From Lachnospiraceae bacterium (GTDB lineage: Bacteria; Bacillota; Clostridia; Lachnospirales; Lachnospiraceae), in the NCBI GenBank assembly GCA_003542935.1, contig DPJQ01000097.1, positions 1 through 10,718 on the forward strand: 10,718 bases of DNA. The letters run 5' to 3'. Shown in pieces: positions 1 through 6,183 of the stretch. Position 1 is the first letter of the stretch, and each line of letters starts with the position of its first letter. The translations under genes were made by a program, and so were the position numbers. The notes beneath the pieces were generated by a model. The model saw only the letters and a program-made list of their open reading frames with translations. It ran no database searches and was not told the origin of the DNA.

Positions 1-498
1 GGGATGCATGAGACTACCCAGCTGGTGATCCGGCAGCTGAAAAAATACGTCCGGCCGGGGATGGAAGTGCTGGATGTGGGTACGGGCAGCGGTATCCTCT
101 CCATTGCGGCTATCAAGCTGGGGGCCAGACGGGCCCTGGGGACGGATCTGGATCCGTGTTCCGCCAGTGCCGTGGCGGAAAATAAGGAGGCCAACGGCAT
201 CAGCGACCGGCAGTTTGCCATGATAATCGGCAACATCATAGACACGCCATCCATACAGGACCGGGCCGGTTATGACCGGTATGATATCGTGACGGCCAAT
301 ATCCTGGCGGACGTGCTGGAGGCTTTGACCCCCGTGGTGATCCGCCATATGAAGCCCGGGGCACTGTATATCACGTCCGGGATCCTTGATGAGAAGGAGG
401 ACTGTGTCCGCCAGGCCATTCTGCGGGCGGGACTGGAGATCCTGGAGGTCAATCATCAGAATGAGTGGGTGGCGATCACGGCCAGGAAACCTCTGTGA
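1..498 (+). CDS. prmA: Ribosomal protein L11 methyltransferase PrmA (C-terminal part, 5' truncated by window)
   Basis: This is the catalytic domain of PrmA, which uses S-adenosylmethionine to methylate ribosomal protein L11 in the cytoplasm. The reading frame is open from the first base and the gene begins upstream. The visible part starts with G-M-H-E-T-T, the conserved segment just before the SAM-binding fold. The ATG at base 4 is therefore an internal methionine, not the start. Motif I reads VLDVGTGSG at about residues 22-30 of the fragment. It is followed by the acidic TDLDP loop and by the VTANILADVL segment, whose N-I-L-A core is typical of PrmA. The frame ends in TGA. About 165 residues are present, roughly the last half of a normal 300-320 residue protein. 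rsmE follows after 50 bases on the same strand, a common Firmicute arrangement. Identification is firm. Confidence 0.93.
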   Translation, partial: GMHETTQLVIRQLKKYVRPGMEVLDVGTGSGILSIAAIKLGARRALGTDLDPCSASAVAENKEANGISDRQFAMIIGNIIDTPSIQDRAGYDRYDIVTANILADVLEALTPVVIRHMKPGALYITSGILDEKEDCVRQAILRAGLEILEVNHQNEWVAITARKPL

Positions 499-548
499 CG
501 GGGCAGCCACATACCGTCTGCGGAAGAGAAATGAGGTGAAAGGCGGCC

Positions 549-1286
549 ATGTATCGTTTTTTTGTGGATAAGAGCCAGATCAGTGAACATGAGATACGGA
601 TCGAAGGAGCTGATCGGAACCATATTCGCAACGTGCTGCGGATGAAGCCCGGGGAGCAGATCGCCGCGAGCAGCGGAGACAGTCTGGAGTATACTTGTCA
701 GATCAAAGAGTATACGGGGGAGGCGGTGATCGCCGAGATTCTCTATGCCCAGGAGACAGAACTGGAGCTGGCCTCGAAGATCTGGCTGTTTCAGGGGCTG
801 CCCAAAAGTGACAAGATGGAATTCATCATCCAGAAAGCCGTGGAGCTGGGCGCCTGCGCGGTGGTGCCCATGGCCACAAAACGGGCCGTGGTGCGGCTGG
901 AGGGAAAGAAGGAAGAGGCGAAACGCAGGCGATGGCAGGGCATCGCCGAGAGCGCAGCCAAGCAGGCGAAACGCATGATCATCCCCGAGATTTTTCCGGT
1001 GCACCGTTTTAAAGATGCCGTGGCTATGGCGGAGACATTGGATGTGCGGCTGATTCCCTATGAACTGGCAGAGAATATGGAACATACGAGAGAAATTCTC
1101 TCGAACATTCGTCCGGGCCAGAGCGTGGGGCTGTTTATCGGCCCGGAGGGCGGGTTTGCCCCGGAGGAGATCAAGGAGGCCATGGCCCGTCAGATCCGGC
1201 CGATCACGCTGGGCAGACGGATCCTTCGCACGGAGACGGCGGGAATGGCGGTACTGTCTGTCCTGATGTATCTGCTGGAAGAGTGA
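549..1286 (+). CDS. rsmE: 16S rRNA (uracil1498-N3)-methyltransferase RsmE
   Basis: RsmE is a SPOUT-class methyltransferase that makes m3U1498 in 16S rRNA of the assembled small subunit. The 245-residue length is normal for the family. An N-terminal PUA-like RNA-binding domain includes HIRNVLRMKPGEQI at about residues 25-38. The C-terminal trefoil-knot domain shows IGPEGG at 197-202 and LGRRILRTETA at 221-231, the SAM-binding signature of this family. Two further family segments are present: the conserved lysine-rich MATKRAVVRL stretch (108-117) and the SAAKQAKR segment (135-142). The ATG lies 10 bases after GAGGTG (533-538) and gives the usual MYRFFV-type start. Its stop overlaps an unused upstream start for the next gene, and the two genes are probably co-transcribed with prmA. 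Confidence 0.95.
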   Translation: MYRFFVDKSQISEHEIRIEGADRNHIRNVLRMKPGEQIAASSGDSLEYTCQIKEYTGEAVIAEILYAQETELELASKIWLFQGLPKSDKMEFIIQKAVELGACAVVPMATKRAVVRLEGKKEEAKRRRWQGIAESAAKQAKRMIIPEIFPVHRFKDAVAMAETLDVRLIPYELAENMEHTREILSNIRPGQSVGLFIGPEGGFAPEEIKEAMARQIRPITLGRRILRTETAGMAVLSVLMYLLEE

Positions 1287-1352
1287 TGGGCGGACACGGA
1301 TGCCGCTGCGGCCTGTCTGTATGCTCTGGGGCAGCCTTGAAGGAGGGAGCGG

Positions 1353-1358
1353 AAAGGA
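1353..1358 (+). promoter_or_regulatory. Ribosome binding site deciding the cysteine desulfurase start
   Basis: AAAGGA lies 8 bases before the ATG at 1367. A stronger AGGAGG at 1341-1346 is 20 bases away, too far for this ATG. The site supports starting at MEAYLDNSATT rather than at the GTG/ATG near 1283, which would add 28 residues with no resemblance to the family. Confidence 0.55.
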
Positions 1359-1366
1359 AAGATTTT

Positions 1367-2518
1367 ATGGAAGCATATTTGGATAATTCCGCTACGACAC
1401 GGGTGTTTCCCGAGGTGGGGGAGCTGGTGATGCGGGCCATGGCGGAGGACTACGGAAATCCTTCGTCTATGCACCGGAAGGGTGTGGAGGCGGAGAAATA
1501 TATAAAAGAGGCCACGGCGGGGCTGGCGAAGCTTCTCAAAGTGCAAGATAAGGAGCTTTTCTACACCTCCGGCGGGACGGAGTCGGACAACTGGGCGCTG
1601 ATCGGCACGGCGATGGCGAACCGCCGGGAGGGAGATCATATCATCGTGACAGACATGGAGCACCCGGCAGTCTCGGCCCCGGCAGATTACCTGGAAAAGC
1701 AGGGCTTTTCGGTGACCCGCCTTCCGGTGGACCGGCAGGGGCGGGTGGATCCCGGGACGCTGGCGGAGGCGGTTACGGATCGGACAATCCTGGCGTCGGT
1801 CATGTATGTCAACAACGAGATCGGCTCCGTCCAGGATATCGCGGCACTGGCGGAATGCGTGCATCGGAAGAATCCCCGCACGTATTTCCATACGGATGCG
1901 ATCCAGGCCTTCGGCAAATACAGGATTTATCCGAAGCGGCAGGGTATCGATCTGCTGTCCGCAAGCAGCCATAAGATCCACGGCCCCAAGGGCGTGGGGC
2001 TTCTCTATGTGGACAGCCGGGTGAAGATCGTACCGGTGATTCACGGCGGCGGCCAGCAGCAGGGGATGCGCTCCGGCACGGATAATGTACCGGGGGTGGC
2101 CGGGTTCGGTCTGGCAGCCAGACTGTCTTATGAGGAATTTGAGGCGAAACGGGAGCATTTCTATAAACTGAAGAAGCGGCTGACGGAGGGCCTGCTGGCC
2201 ATGGAAAATGTGGTGATCCATGGCATGGCCCCGGAGGAAGGGGCGCCCCATATTGTCAGCGCGGCTTTCCCCGGTGTGCGCAGCGAGGTACTTCTGCATT
2301 CCCTGGAGGACAGAGGCGTCTATGTGTCGGCGGGTTCGGCCTGCTCGACCCACAAGAGGAACGCCAGCCCCACCATGCGGGCCATCCATGCGCCCCGGGA
2401 ACTCTCGGAGGCCACGGTGCGGTTCAGTATGGCGGAGACAACCACGCAGGAGGAGATTGAGTACTGCCTGGAGACACTGGGGAAGCTTTTGGGGACGCTT
2501 CGGCGGTATAAAAGATGA
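1367..2518 (+). CDS. Cysteine desulfurase, NifS/IscS family (likely sulfur donor to ThiI)
   Basis: This is a PLP-dependent enzyme that takes sulfur from L-cysteine as an enzyme-bound persulfide and releases alanine. The 383-residue length fits the class I NifS/IscS group. The start MEAYLDNSATT is the standard N-terminus. Visible features in order are TSGGTESDN (68-75) for phosphate binding, EHPAV (98-102), HTDAIQAFGK (175-184) with the PLP-ring aspartate D177, and SSHKIHGPKG (200-209) with the Schiff-base lysine K203. SGSACST-type active-site loop residues follow around 323-328, with the catalytic cysteine C326. thiI begins 119 bases downstream. In Bacillus subtilis the thiI-linked desulfurase NifZ supplies sulfur for 4-thiouridine, so this gene is probably a dedicated ThiI partner. 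That partnership is inferred from context. The sequence does not tell it apart from a general Fe-S cluster desulfurase, but no iscU is present next to it. Confidence 0.92.
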   Translation: MEAYLDNSATTRVFPEVGELVMRAMAEDYGNPSSMHRKGVEAEKYIKEATAGLAKLLKVQDKELFYTSGGTESDNWALIGTAMANRREGDHIIVTDMEHPAVSAPADYLEKQGFSVTRLPVDRQGRVDPGTLAEAVTDRTILASVMYVNNEIGSVQDIAALAECVHRKNPRTYFHTDAIQAFGKYRIYPKRQGIDLLSASSHKIHGPKGVGLLYVDSRVKIVPVIHGGGQQQGMRSGTDNVPGVAGFGLAARLSYEEFEAKREHFYKLKKRLTEGLLAMENVVIHGMAPEEGAPHIVSAAFPGVRSEVLLHSLEDRGVYVSAGSACSTHKRNASPTMRAIHAPRELSEATVRFSMAETTTQEEIEYCLETLGKLLGTLRRYKR

Positions 2519-2624
2519 ATGGCCTTTCGGACGCCACCGTGCCCATATCCATATACCGGACGGGCGGAGCACCGCTGCGGCAGACGAACTGCTGACGCAA
2601 GGAACGCCGGATGACAGGCGGTTT

Positions 2625-2631
2625 GAGGAGG
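2625..2631 (+). promoter_or_regulatory. Ribosome binding site deciding the thiI start
   Basis: GAGGAGG sits 6 bases before the ATG at 2638, an almost ideal Shine-Dalgarno site. It selects this start over the in-frame ATG at 2611, which lies upstream of the site and would add nine non-conserved residues. Confidence 0.8.
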
Positions 2632-2637
2632 AAATAC

Positions 2638-3819
2638 ATGTATCGGATGTTTTTGATAAAATATGCGGAGATCGGTGTGAAGGGAAAAAACCGGTATCTG
2701 TTCGAGGACGCCCTGGTGAGCCAGATTAAGCGAACGCTTAAGAGAGTGGAAGGGCGTTTTTCGGTCACGAAGGAGAGCGGGCGCATCTATGTGCAGGCCG
2801 TGGGAGAGTTCGACTACGAGGAGACGGTGGAGGCACTGCAGACCGTTTTCGGCGTGGTGGGGATCTGTCCGGTGGTGCTTTTGGCGGATGAGGGGTATGA
2901 CCGTCTCTCCGAGGATGTGATTGCCTATATGGACAGGACGTATCCCGACAAACACAGAAGTTTCAAGGTGCAGGTGCGGCGGGCCAGAAAGACGTATCCT
3001 TTGGATTCCATGGAACTGGGGCGTATGCTGGGCGGGGACATCCTCCACGCTTTTCCCGATTTTTCCGTGGATGTGCACCATCCCCAGATTCTGCTGCGGG
3101 TAGAGATCCGGGAGCATATCTATGTGTACTCCGAGATTATTCCCGGGCCGGGGGGGATGCCCCTGGGCACCAACGGCAAAGCCATGTTGCTGCTCTCCGG
3201 CGGTATCGACAGCCCGGTGGCGGGCTATATGATTGCCAAGCGGGGGGTGATGGTGGATGCGGTGTATTTTCATGCACCGCCCTATACCAGTGACCGGGCG
3301 AAAAATAAAGTGGTAGATCTGGCCCGTCTGGTGTCCCGCTACAGCGGCCCCATGCGCCTGCATGTGGTGAATTTTACGGATATTCAGCTCTATATCTATG
3401 ACCAGTGCCCCCATGATGAGCTGACTATCATCATGCGCCGCTATATGATGAAGATCGCCGAGGAGATTGCCGGAAAAGAGGGATCCATGGCACTGATCAC
3501 GGGGGAGAGCATCGGACAGGTAGCCAGCCAGACGGTTCAGAGCCTGGCCGTGACCAACGAGGTCTGTACCATGCCTGTGTTCCGTCCTCTGATCGGTTTT
3601 GACAAGCAGGAGATTGTGGACGTGTCGCTGAAGATCAACACCTATGAGACTTCGATCCAGCCCTTTGAAGACTGCTGCACCATTTTCGTAGCCAGGCATC
3701 CGGTGACAAAGCCGAATCTGAACGTGATCCGCCGTTCCGAGGAGAACCTGGCGGAGAAAATCGACGGGATGCTCAAGGAAGCTGTGGATACGGCGGAGCT
3801 TATTGAAATTGACGGGTAA
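2638..3819 (+). CDS. thiI: tRNA 4-thiouridine synthase ThiI (no rhodanese domain)
   Basis: ThiI adenylates U8 of tRNA and inserts sulfur to give s4U8, and in some bacteria it also supports thiazole synthesis. The 393-residue protein has an N-terminal ferredoxin-like region (MYRMFLIKYAEIGVKGKNR), a THUMP RNA-binding domain at roughly 60-165, and the PP-loop ATPase domain with SGGIDSP at 187-193. The ALITGESIGQVASQT segment (285-299) and the conserved DCC motif (C346, C347) near the C-terminus complete the domain. The protein stops where gammaproteobacterial ThiI would continue into a rhodanese domain, so persulfide transfer must use a desulfurase partner or an internal cysteine, as in Bacillus. 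The cysteine desulfurase gene just upstream fits that role. The gene faces a convergent small gene, and no plus-strand U-tract terminator is evident after it. Confidence 0.95.
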   Translation: MYRMFLIKYAEIGVKGKNRYLFEDALVSQIKRTLKRVEGRFSVTKESGRIYVQAVGEFDYEETVEALQTVFGVVGICPVVLLADEGYDRLSEDVIAYMDRTYPDKHRSFKVQVRRARKTYPLDSMELGRMLGGDILHAFPDFSVDVHHPQILLRVEIREHIYVYSEIIPGPGGMPLGTNGKAMLLLSGGIDSPVAGYMIAKRGVMVDAVYFHAPPYTSDRAKNKVVDLARLVSRYSGPMRLHVVNFTDIQLYIYDQCPHDELTIIMRRYMMKIAEEIAGKEGSMALITGESIGQVASQTVQSLAVTNEVCTMPVFRPLIGFDKQEIVDVSLKINTYETSIQPFEDCCTIFVARHPVTKPNLNVIRRSEENLAEKIDGMLKEAVDTAELIEIDG

Positions 3820-3853
3820 CGTAAAAAAGCTCCACTCTGCGGTGGAGCTTACG
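3820..3853 (-). terminator. Intrinsic terminator of the minus-strand HPr-like gene
   Basis: A perfect 9-bp stem (3827-3835 with 3842-3850) encloses a 6-base loop. Read on the minus strand, it is followed directly by six T residues (complement of 3823-3828), the classic rho-independent layout. It lies about 50 bases past the stop of the HPr-like gene. The outer CGT/ACG bases at 3820-3822 and 3851-3853 can also pair, leaving the A-tract partly bulged. On the plus strand no T-run follows, so it should work poorly for thiI transcripts. Confidence 0.8.
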
Positions 3854-3901
3854 ATCCCCTGGCCATTGCGGCGGGATATCTGTGAGAACTTCTCTCGAAT
3901 T

Positions 3902-4141
3902 TTATTCCTCTATCAGATACGGTTTTAATTTTTCCATAACAGCGTCCAGATTCTCATTTTCGGCGTGAACGTTCAGCTCGATCGGTTTGGAGAGATCCAG
4001 GCTGAAAATGCCCATGATGGATTTTGCGTCAATCACGTATCTGCCGGAGACCAGATCAAAATCAAAATTGAATTTGGAAATGTCGTTCACGAATGATTTA
4101 ACCTTATCAATGGAATTCAGAGAAATAATAACTGTTTTCAT
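3902..4141 (-). CDS. HPr-like phosphocarrier-family protein lacking the catalytic histidine (Crh-like pattern)
   Basis: This 79-residue protein aligns without gaps to HPr from about residue 8 to the SIMG motif. The KSIMGIFSLDL segment (40-50) matches the KSIMGVMSL region of HPr, so S41 corresponds to Ser46, the target of HPr kinase. At the position of His15 it has S10, and the adjacent Arg17 and Pro18 positions are D12 and K13, so EI-dependent phosphotransfer is not expected. B. subtilis Crh likewise lacks His15 (it has Gln) but keeps Ser46 and acts with CcpA in catabolite control. A regulatory role here is inferred by analogy, and it may not be a true Crh orthologue. A GGGAGGG site (complement of 4152-4158) lies 10 bases before the ATG. 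The gene is monocistronic, opposite to its neighbours, with its own promoter and terminator. By hand count it is about 38% GC, clearly lower than thiI. Confidence 0.8.
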   Translation of the reverse strand: MKTVIISLNSIDKVKSFVNDISKFNFDFDLVSGRYVIDAKSIMGIFSLDLSKPIELNVHAENENLDAVMEKLKPYLIEE

Positions 4142-4219
4142 TGGACAGTAACCCTCCCATAAAATGTAAATTCAGCGGTGTCTTCCGATCCCCCGGTCAG
4201 AACCGCTCAGACTATCTTT

Positions 4220-4248
4220 ATCTTACCGTCAACAGGATAAAAAGTCAA
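4220..4248 (-). promoter_or_regulatory. Sigma-A-type promoter for the HPr-like gene
   Basis: On the minus strand, TTGACT (4248-4243) and TAAGAT (4225-4220) are separated by exactly 17 bases. The -35 matches consensus at five of six positions and the -10 at four of six. The predicted transcript would start near 4212, giving a leader of about 70 bases before the ATG at 4141. Confidence 0.6.
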
Positions 4249-4337
4249 GGAATAATCAAGGTTACTTTTTATATCCGATGCCACATGTGCCGGCGTCCGG
4301 GCTTAAAGTAAATGACATTGTTCCACATCCTGTGCAG

Positions 4338-4345
4338 AAGGGGGG
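4338..4345 (+). promoter_or_regulatory. Ribosome binding site deciding the mtaB start
   Basis: AAGGGGGG lies 8 bases before the ATG at 4354. It supports this start over the in-frame ATG at 4312, which precedes the site and adds 14 non-conserved residues. The rest of the 212-base gap between the divergent genes shows no convincing plus-strand promoter. Confidence 0.7.
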
Positions 4346-4353
4346 TATTATAT

Positions 4354-5673
4354 ATGAAGAAAAAAGTTGCGTTTCACAATCTGGGCTGTAAAGTAAATGC
4401 TTACGAGGCGGAGGCCATGCAGCAGCAGCTCCGCGAGGCGGGCTATGAGATCGTGCCTTTTGGCGATCCGGCGGATGTCTGCGTGGTCAACACCTGCTCT
4501 GTCACCAATGTGGCGGATAAAAAGTCCAGACAGATGATTCACAGGGCCAGAAAGCAGAATCCGGAGGCGGTGATCGTGGCGGCGGGCTGTTATGTCCAGG
4601 CAGCCGGAGAAAAAATGCTGGAAGATCTGTCTGTGGATCTGATTATTGGGAATAATAGGAAAAAGGAGCTGGCCGCCATCCTGGACGGCTGGTTTGCGGA
4701 CAAAAAGAGGATGGCTTATCTGGCCGATATCAGCCATGCCGGTGAGTATGAGGATCTCACTCTCACAAAAACCGATGAGCATACCCGGGCTTACATCAAG
4801 GTACAGGACGGATGTAACCAGTTCTGCACCTACTGCATTATCCCCTATACCCGGGGCCGCGTGCGGAGCCGCAGGCCGGAGGATGTCATCCGGGAAGTGG
4901 AGGGGCTGGTGCGCCAGGGGTATCAGGAATTTGTGCTGACGGGCATACATCTGAGTTCTTATGGCGTGGATCTGGGGGAGGCTGCCTCGGCCTGCCTGCT
5001 GGATCTGATCCGGCAGATCAGCCGGATCGAGGGGGTGCGCCGCATCCGTCTGGGTTCTCTGGAACCGGGTATTATCACGGAGCCCTTTGCTGTGGCCTTG
5101 AAGGAAATACCCGCGGTATGCCCCCATTTCCATCTGTCCCTGCAGAGTGGCTGTGACGCCACATTAAAACGGATGAACCGTCGCTACACGGCAGAAGAAT
5201 ATGCGGAAAAATGTACTCTGTTGCGGAAGACTTATGAGGAACCGGCCCTGACTACCGATGTGATCGTGGGGTTTCCGGGGGAGACGGAGGAAGAATTCGC
5301 CCGGTGCCGGGAGTTTCTTGAGAAAATTTCCTTTTATGAAACCCATATATTCAAATACTCCCGCCGCCGGGGAACGAGGGCTGCGGCCATGCCGGGGCAG
5401 ATCCCGGAGGCTGTCAAAACGGCCCGCAGCCAGGTGCTTCAGGCTTTGTGCGGCGAAAACAGGGCAAACTACGTCCGCCGCTTTATCGGGCGCAGGCTGG
5501 AGGTCCTCTTTGAAGAGACGGTTCAGGTGGACGGCCGGATCTGGTGGAACGGCTACAGCCGTGAGTACATCAGGGTTCTGTACCAATCCGACGAAGAGCT
5601 GTCCAACCGGATCCGCACAGTATACGGTAAAGAGCTGCTTGACGGAGAATATCTGGCGGCTTCGGATTATTGA
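4354..5673 (+). CDS. mtaB: tRNA (t6A37-C2)-methylthiotransferase MtaB
   Basis: MtaB is a radical-SAM enzyme that converts t6A37 to ms2t6A37 in ANN-decoding tRNAs. The 439-residue length is typical. The N-terminal UPF0004 domain opens with FHNLGCKVNAYE, and its G-C-K-V-N form is typical of MtaB rather than MiaB or RimO. Its cluster-binding cysteines are C12, C48 (NTCSVT) and C79 (AAGCYVQ). The radical-SAM domain carries C154, C158 and C161 in CNQFCTYC, followed by IPYTRGRVRSR. The LSLQSGCDATLKRMNR and TDVIVGFPGETEEEF segments complete the barrel. The last 60 or so residues, from about YVRRFIGRRLEVLFE, form a TRAM-like RNA-binding domain. The gene is followed by a hairpin and a new promoter, so it looks like a single-gene transcript. 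All six cluster cysteines are present, so it should be active. Confidence 0.95.
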   Translation: MKKKVAFHNLGCKVNAYEAEAMQQQLREAGYEIVPFGDPADVCVVNTCSVTNVADKKSRQMIHRARKQNPEAVIVAAGCYVQAAGEKMLEDLSVDLIIGNNRKKELAAILDGWFADKKRMAYLADISHAGEYEDLTLTKTDEHTRAYIKVQDGCNQFCTYCIIPYTRGRVRSRRPEDVIREVEGLVRQGYQEFVLTGIHLSSYGVDLGEAASACLLDLIRQISRIEGVRRIRLGSLEPGIITEPFAVALKEIPAVCPHFHLSLQSGCDATLKRMNRRYTAEEYAEKCTLLRKTYEEPALTTDVIVGFPGETEEEFARCREFLEKISFYETHIFKYSRRRGTRAAAMPGQIPEAVKTARSQVLQALCGENRANYVRRFIGRRLEVLFEETVQVDGRIWWNGYSREYIRVLYQSDEELSNRIRTVYGKELLDGEYLAASDY

Positions 5674-5704
5674 ATAATGCTTTGTGATAATCCGGCACGG
5701 ACTG

Positions 5705-5757
5705 CAGGCTTTCAAATAACAGCTCAGCCGGAGGCTGAACTGTTACAGGTTTTCAAA
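5705..5757. repeat. 12-base imperfect direct repeat flanking a palindrome
   Basis: CAGGCTTTCAAA at 5705-5716 recurs as CAGGTTTTCAAA at 5746-5757, with 11 of 12 bases identical and a 41-base offset. The two copies exactly abut the 29-base palindrome at 5717-5745. The layout could be a small inserted palindromic element with duplicated flanks, or a terminator with coincidental repeats. Confidence 0.5.
5717..5753 (+). terminator. Probable rho-independent terminator after mtaB
   Basis: A 13-bp inverted repeat with one mismatch (5717-5729 with 5733-5745) forms a strong hairpin with a GGA core loop. It is followed by CAGG and then four T residues (5750-5753). The spacer and short T-run make it an imperfect terminator. 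Its place between the mtaB stop and the next promoter supports the role. The hairpin is also flanked by a near-identical 12-base direct repeat. Confidence 0.6.
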
Positions 5758-5777
5758 AACTATTCATAATTTGGGCA

Positions 5778-5806
5778 TTGAACTTTCAGAAAAAGTATAT
5801 TAGAAT
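5778..5806 (+). promoter_or_regulatory. Sigma-A-type promoter for the ireB-ruvX-DUF1292 operon
   Basis: TTGAAC (5778-5783) and TAGAAT (5801-5806) are separated by exactly 17 bases, with four of six and five of six consensus matches. The surrounding DNA is AT-rich. Transcription would start near 5813, leaving a leader of about 100 bases before ireB. Confidence 0.65.
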
Positions 5807-5812
5807 AGGAAA

Positions 5813-5913
5813 GATAATATAGGTGGTTGCGGTTACAGGCAGCACGTCAAAGTAATCCGGGCGGTGAGCTGATACGGCCCGGGGGTGTAAGCAGGAAACA
5901 TAAGGGTGACAAA
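5813..5913 (+). other. ireB leader region with two candidate stem-loops
   Basis: The predicted 5' untranslated region can form a short stem (5826-5830 with 5839-5843) and a GC-rich perfect 6-bp stem (5857-5862 with 5877-5882, 14-base loop). It ends in AAGGGTG (5902-5908) five bases before the ATG. I do not recognise a known riboswitch or T-box. In many Firmicutes alaS sits just upstream of this gene trio, but here there is none. Confidence 0.3.
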
Positions 5914-6183
5914 ATGGCAAATATAAGTAATACACAGTTTTTTAAAGTGAAAAATGATCCGGAAGTGCGCGTAAAAGAAGTTCTGGATGTGGTATACAAT
6001 GCAATGAGCGAGAAGGGTTACAATCCGGTAAACCAGATCGTCGGATATGTAATGTCCGGAGACCCCACGTATATCACCAGTTACAAAGGGGCCCGCAGCA
6101 TGATTATGAAAGTGGAGCGGGATGAGATCGTGGAGGAATTGCTCAAGGAATACATCAAACACAGATCCTGGGAAAGAGACTGA
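5914..6183 (+). CDS. ireB: IreB family regulatory phosphoprotein (UPF0297, YrzL)
   Basis: This 89-residue protein carries the family signature EKGYNPVNQIVGY, then MSGDPTYITSY and ERDEIVEELL. IreB in Enterococcus faecalis is a small cytoplasmic protein phosphorylated on N-terminal threonines by the PASTA kinase IreK, and it negatively regulates cephalosporin resistance. Here T7 in SNTQFF occupies the position of one such threonine, while position 4 is isoleucine. Any phosphorylation is inferred. The ATG follows AAGGGTG by five bases. An upstream in-frame TTG at 5827 would add 29 residues with no family resemblance, so I chose the ATG. The stop overlaps the ruvX start by one base (TGATG), showing tight coupling. 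Base composition is AT-richer than in the first operon. Confidence 0.9.
   Translation: MANISNTQFFKVKNDPEVRVKEVLDVVYNAMSEKGYNPVNQIVGYVMSGDPTYITSYKGARSMIMKVERDEIVEELLKEYIKHRSWERD

Noticed and set aside
1283..1366. Extended start for the cysteine desulfurase with a 28-residue cysteine-containing N-terminus
   Set aside because: The added residues are unlike the family, and the ATG at 1367 has a properly spaced AAAGGA and gives the canonical N-terminus.
1190..2572. Long minus-strand open frame of 460 codons opposite rsmE and the cysteine desulfurase
   Set aside because: It lies entirely opposite well-supported genes, has no recognisable domain, and its His/Arg/Pro-rich composition is what GC-rich codons give in the complementary frame.
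2519..2637. Gap between the desulfurase and thiI as a possible small gene or terminator
   Set aside because: No frame with a ribosome binding site and no clear inverted repeat with T-tract was found. It reads as an ordinary intra-operon spacer.
2320..3699. Long minus-strand open frame of 459 codons opposite thiI
   Set aside because: It is the complement of thiI with no family resemblance and no ribosome binding site worth noting. It is a codon-bias artefact.
4249..4353. Possible plus-strand promoter for mtaB (AATAAT at 4251-4256 or TATTAT at 4346-4351)
   Set aside because: AATAAT has no acceptable -35 at 16-18 bases upstream, and TATTAT abuts the start codon. A promoter must exist nearby, but I cannot place it.
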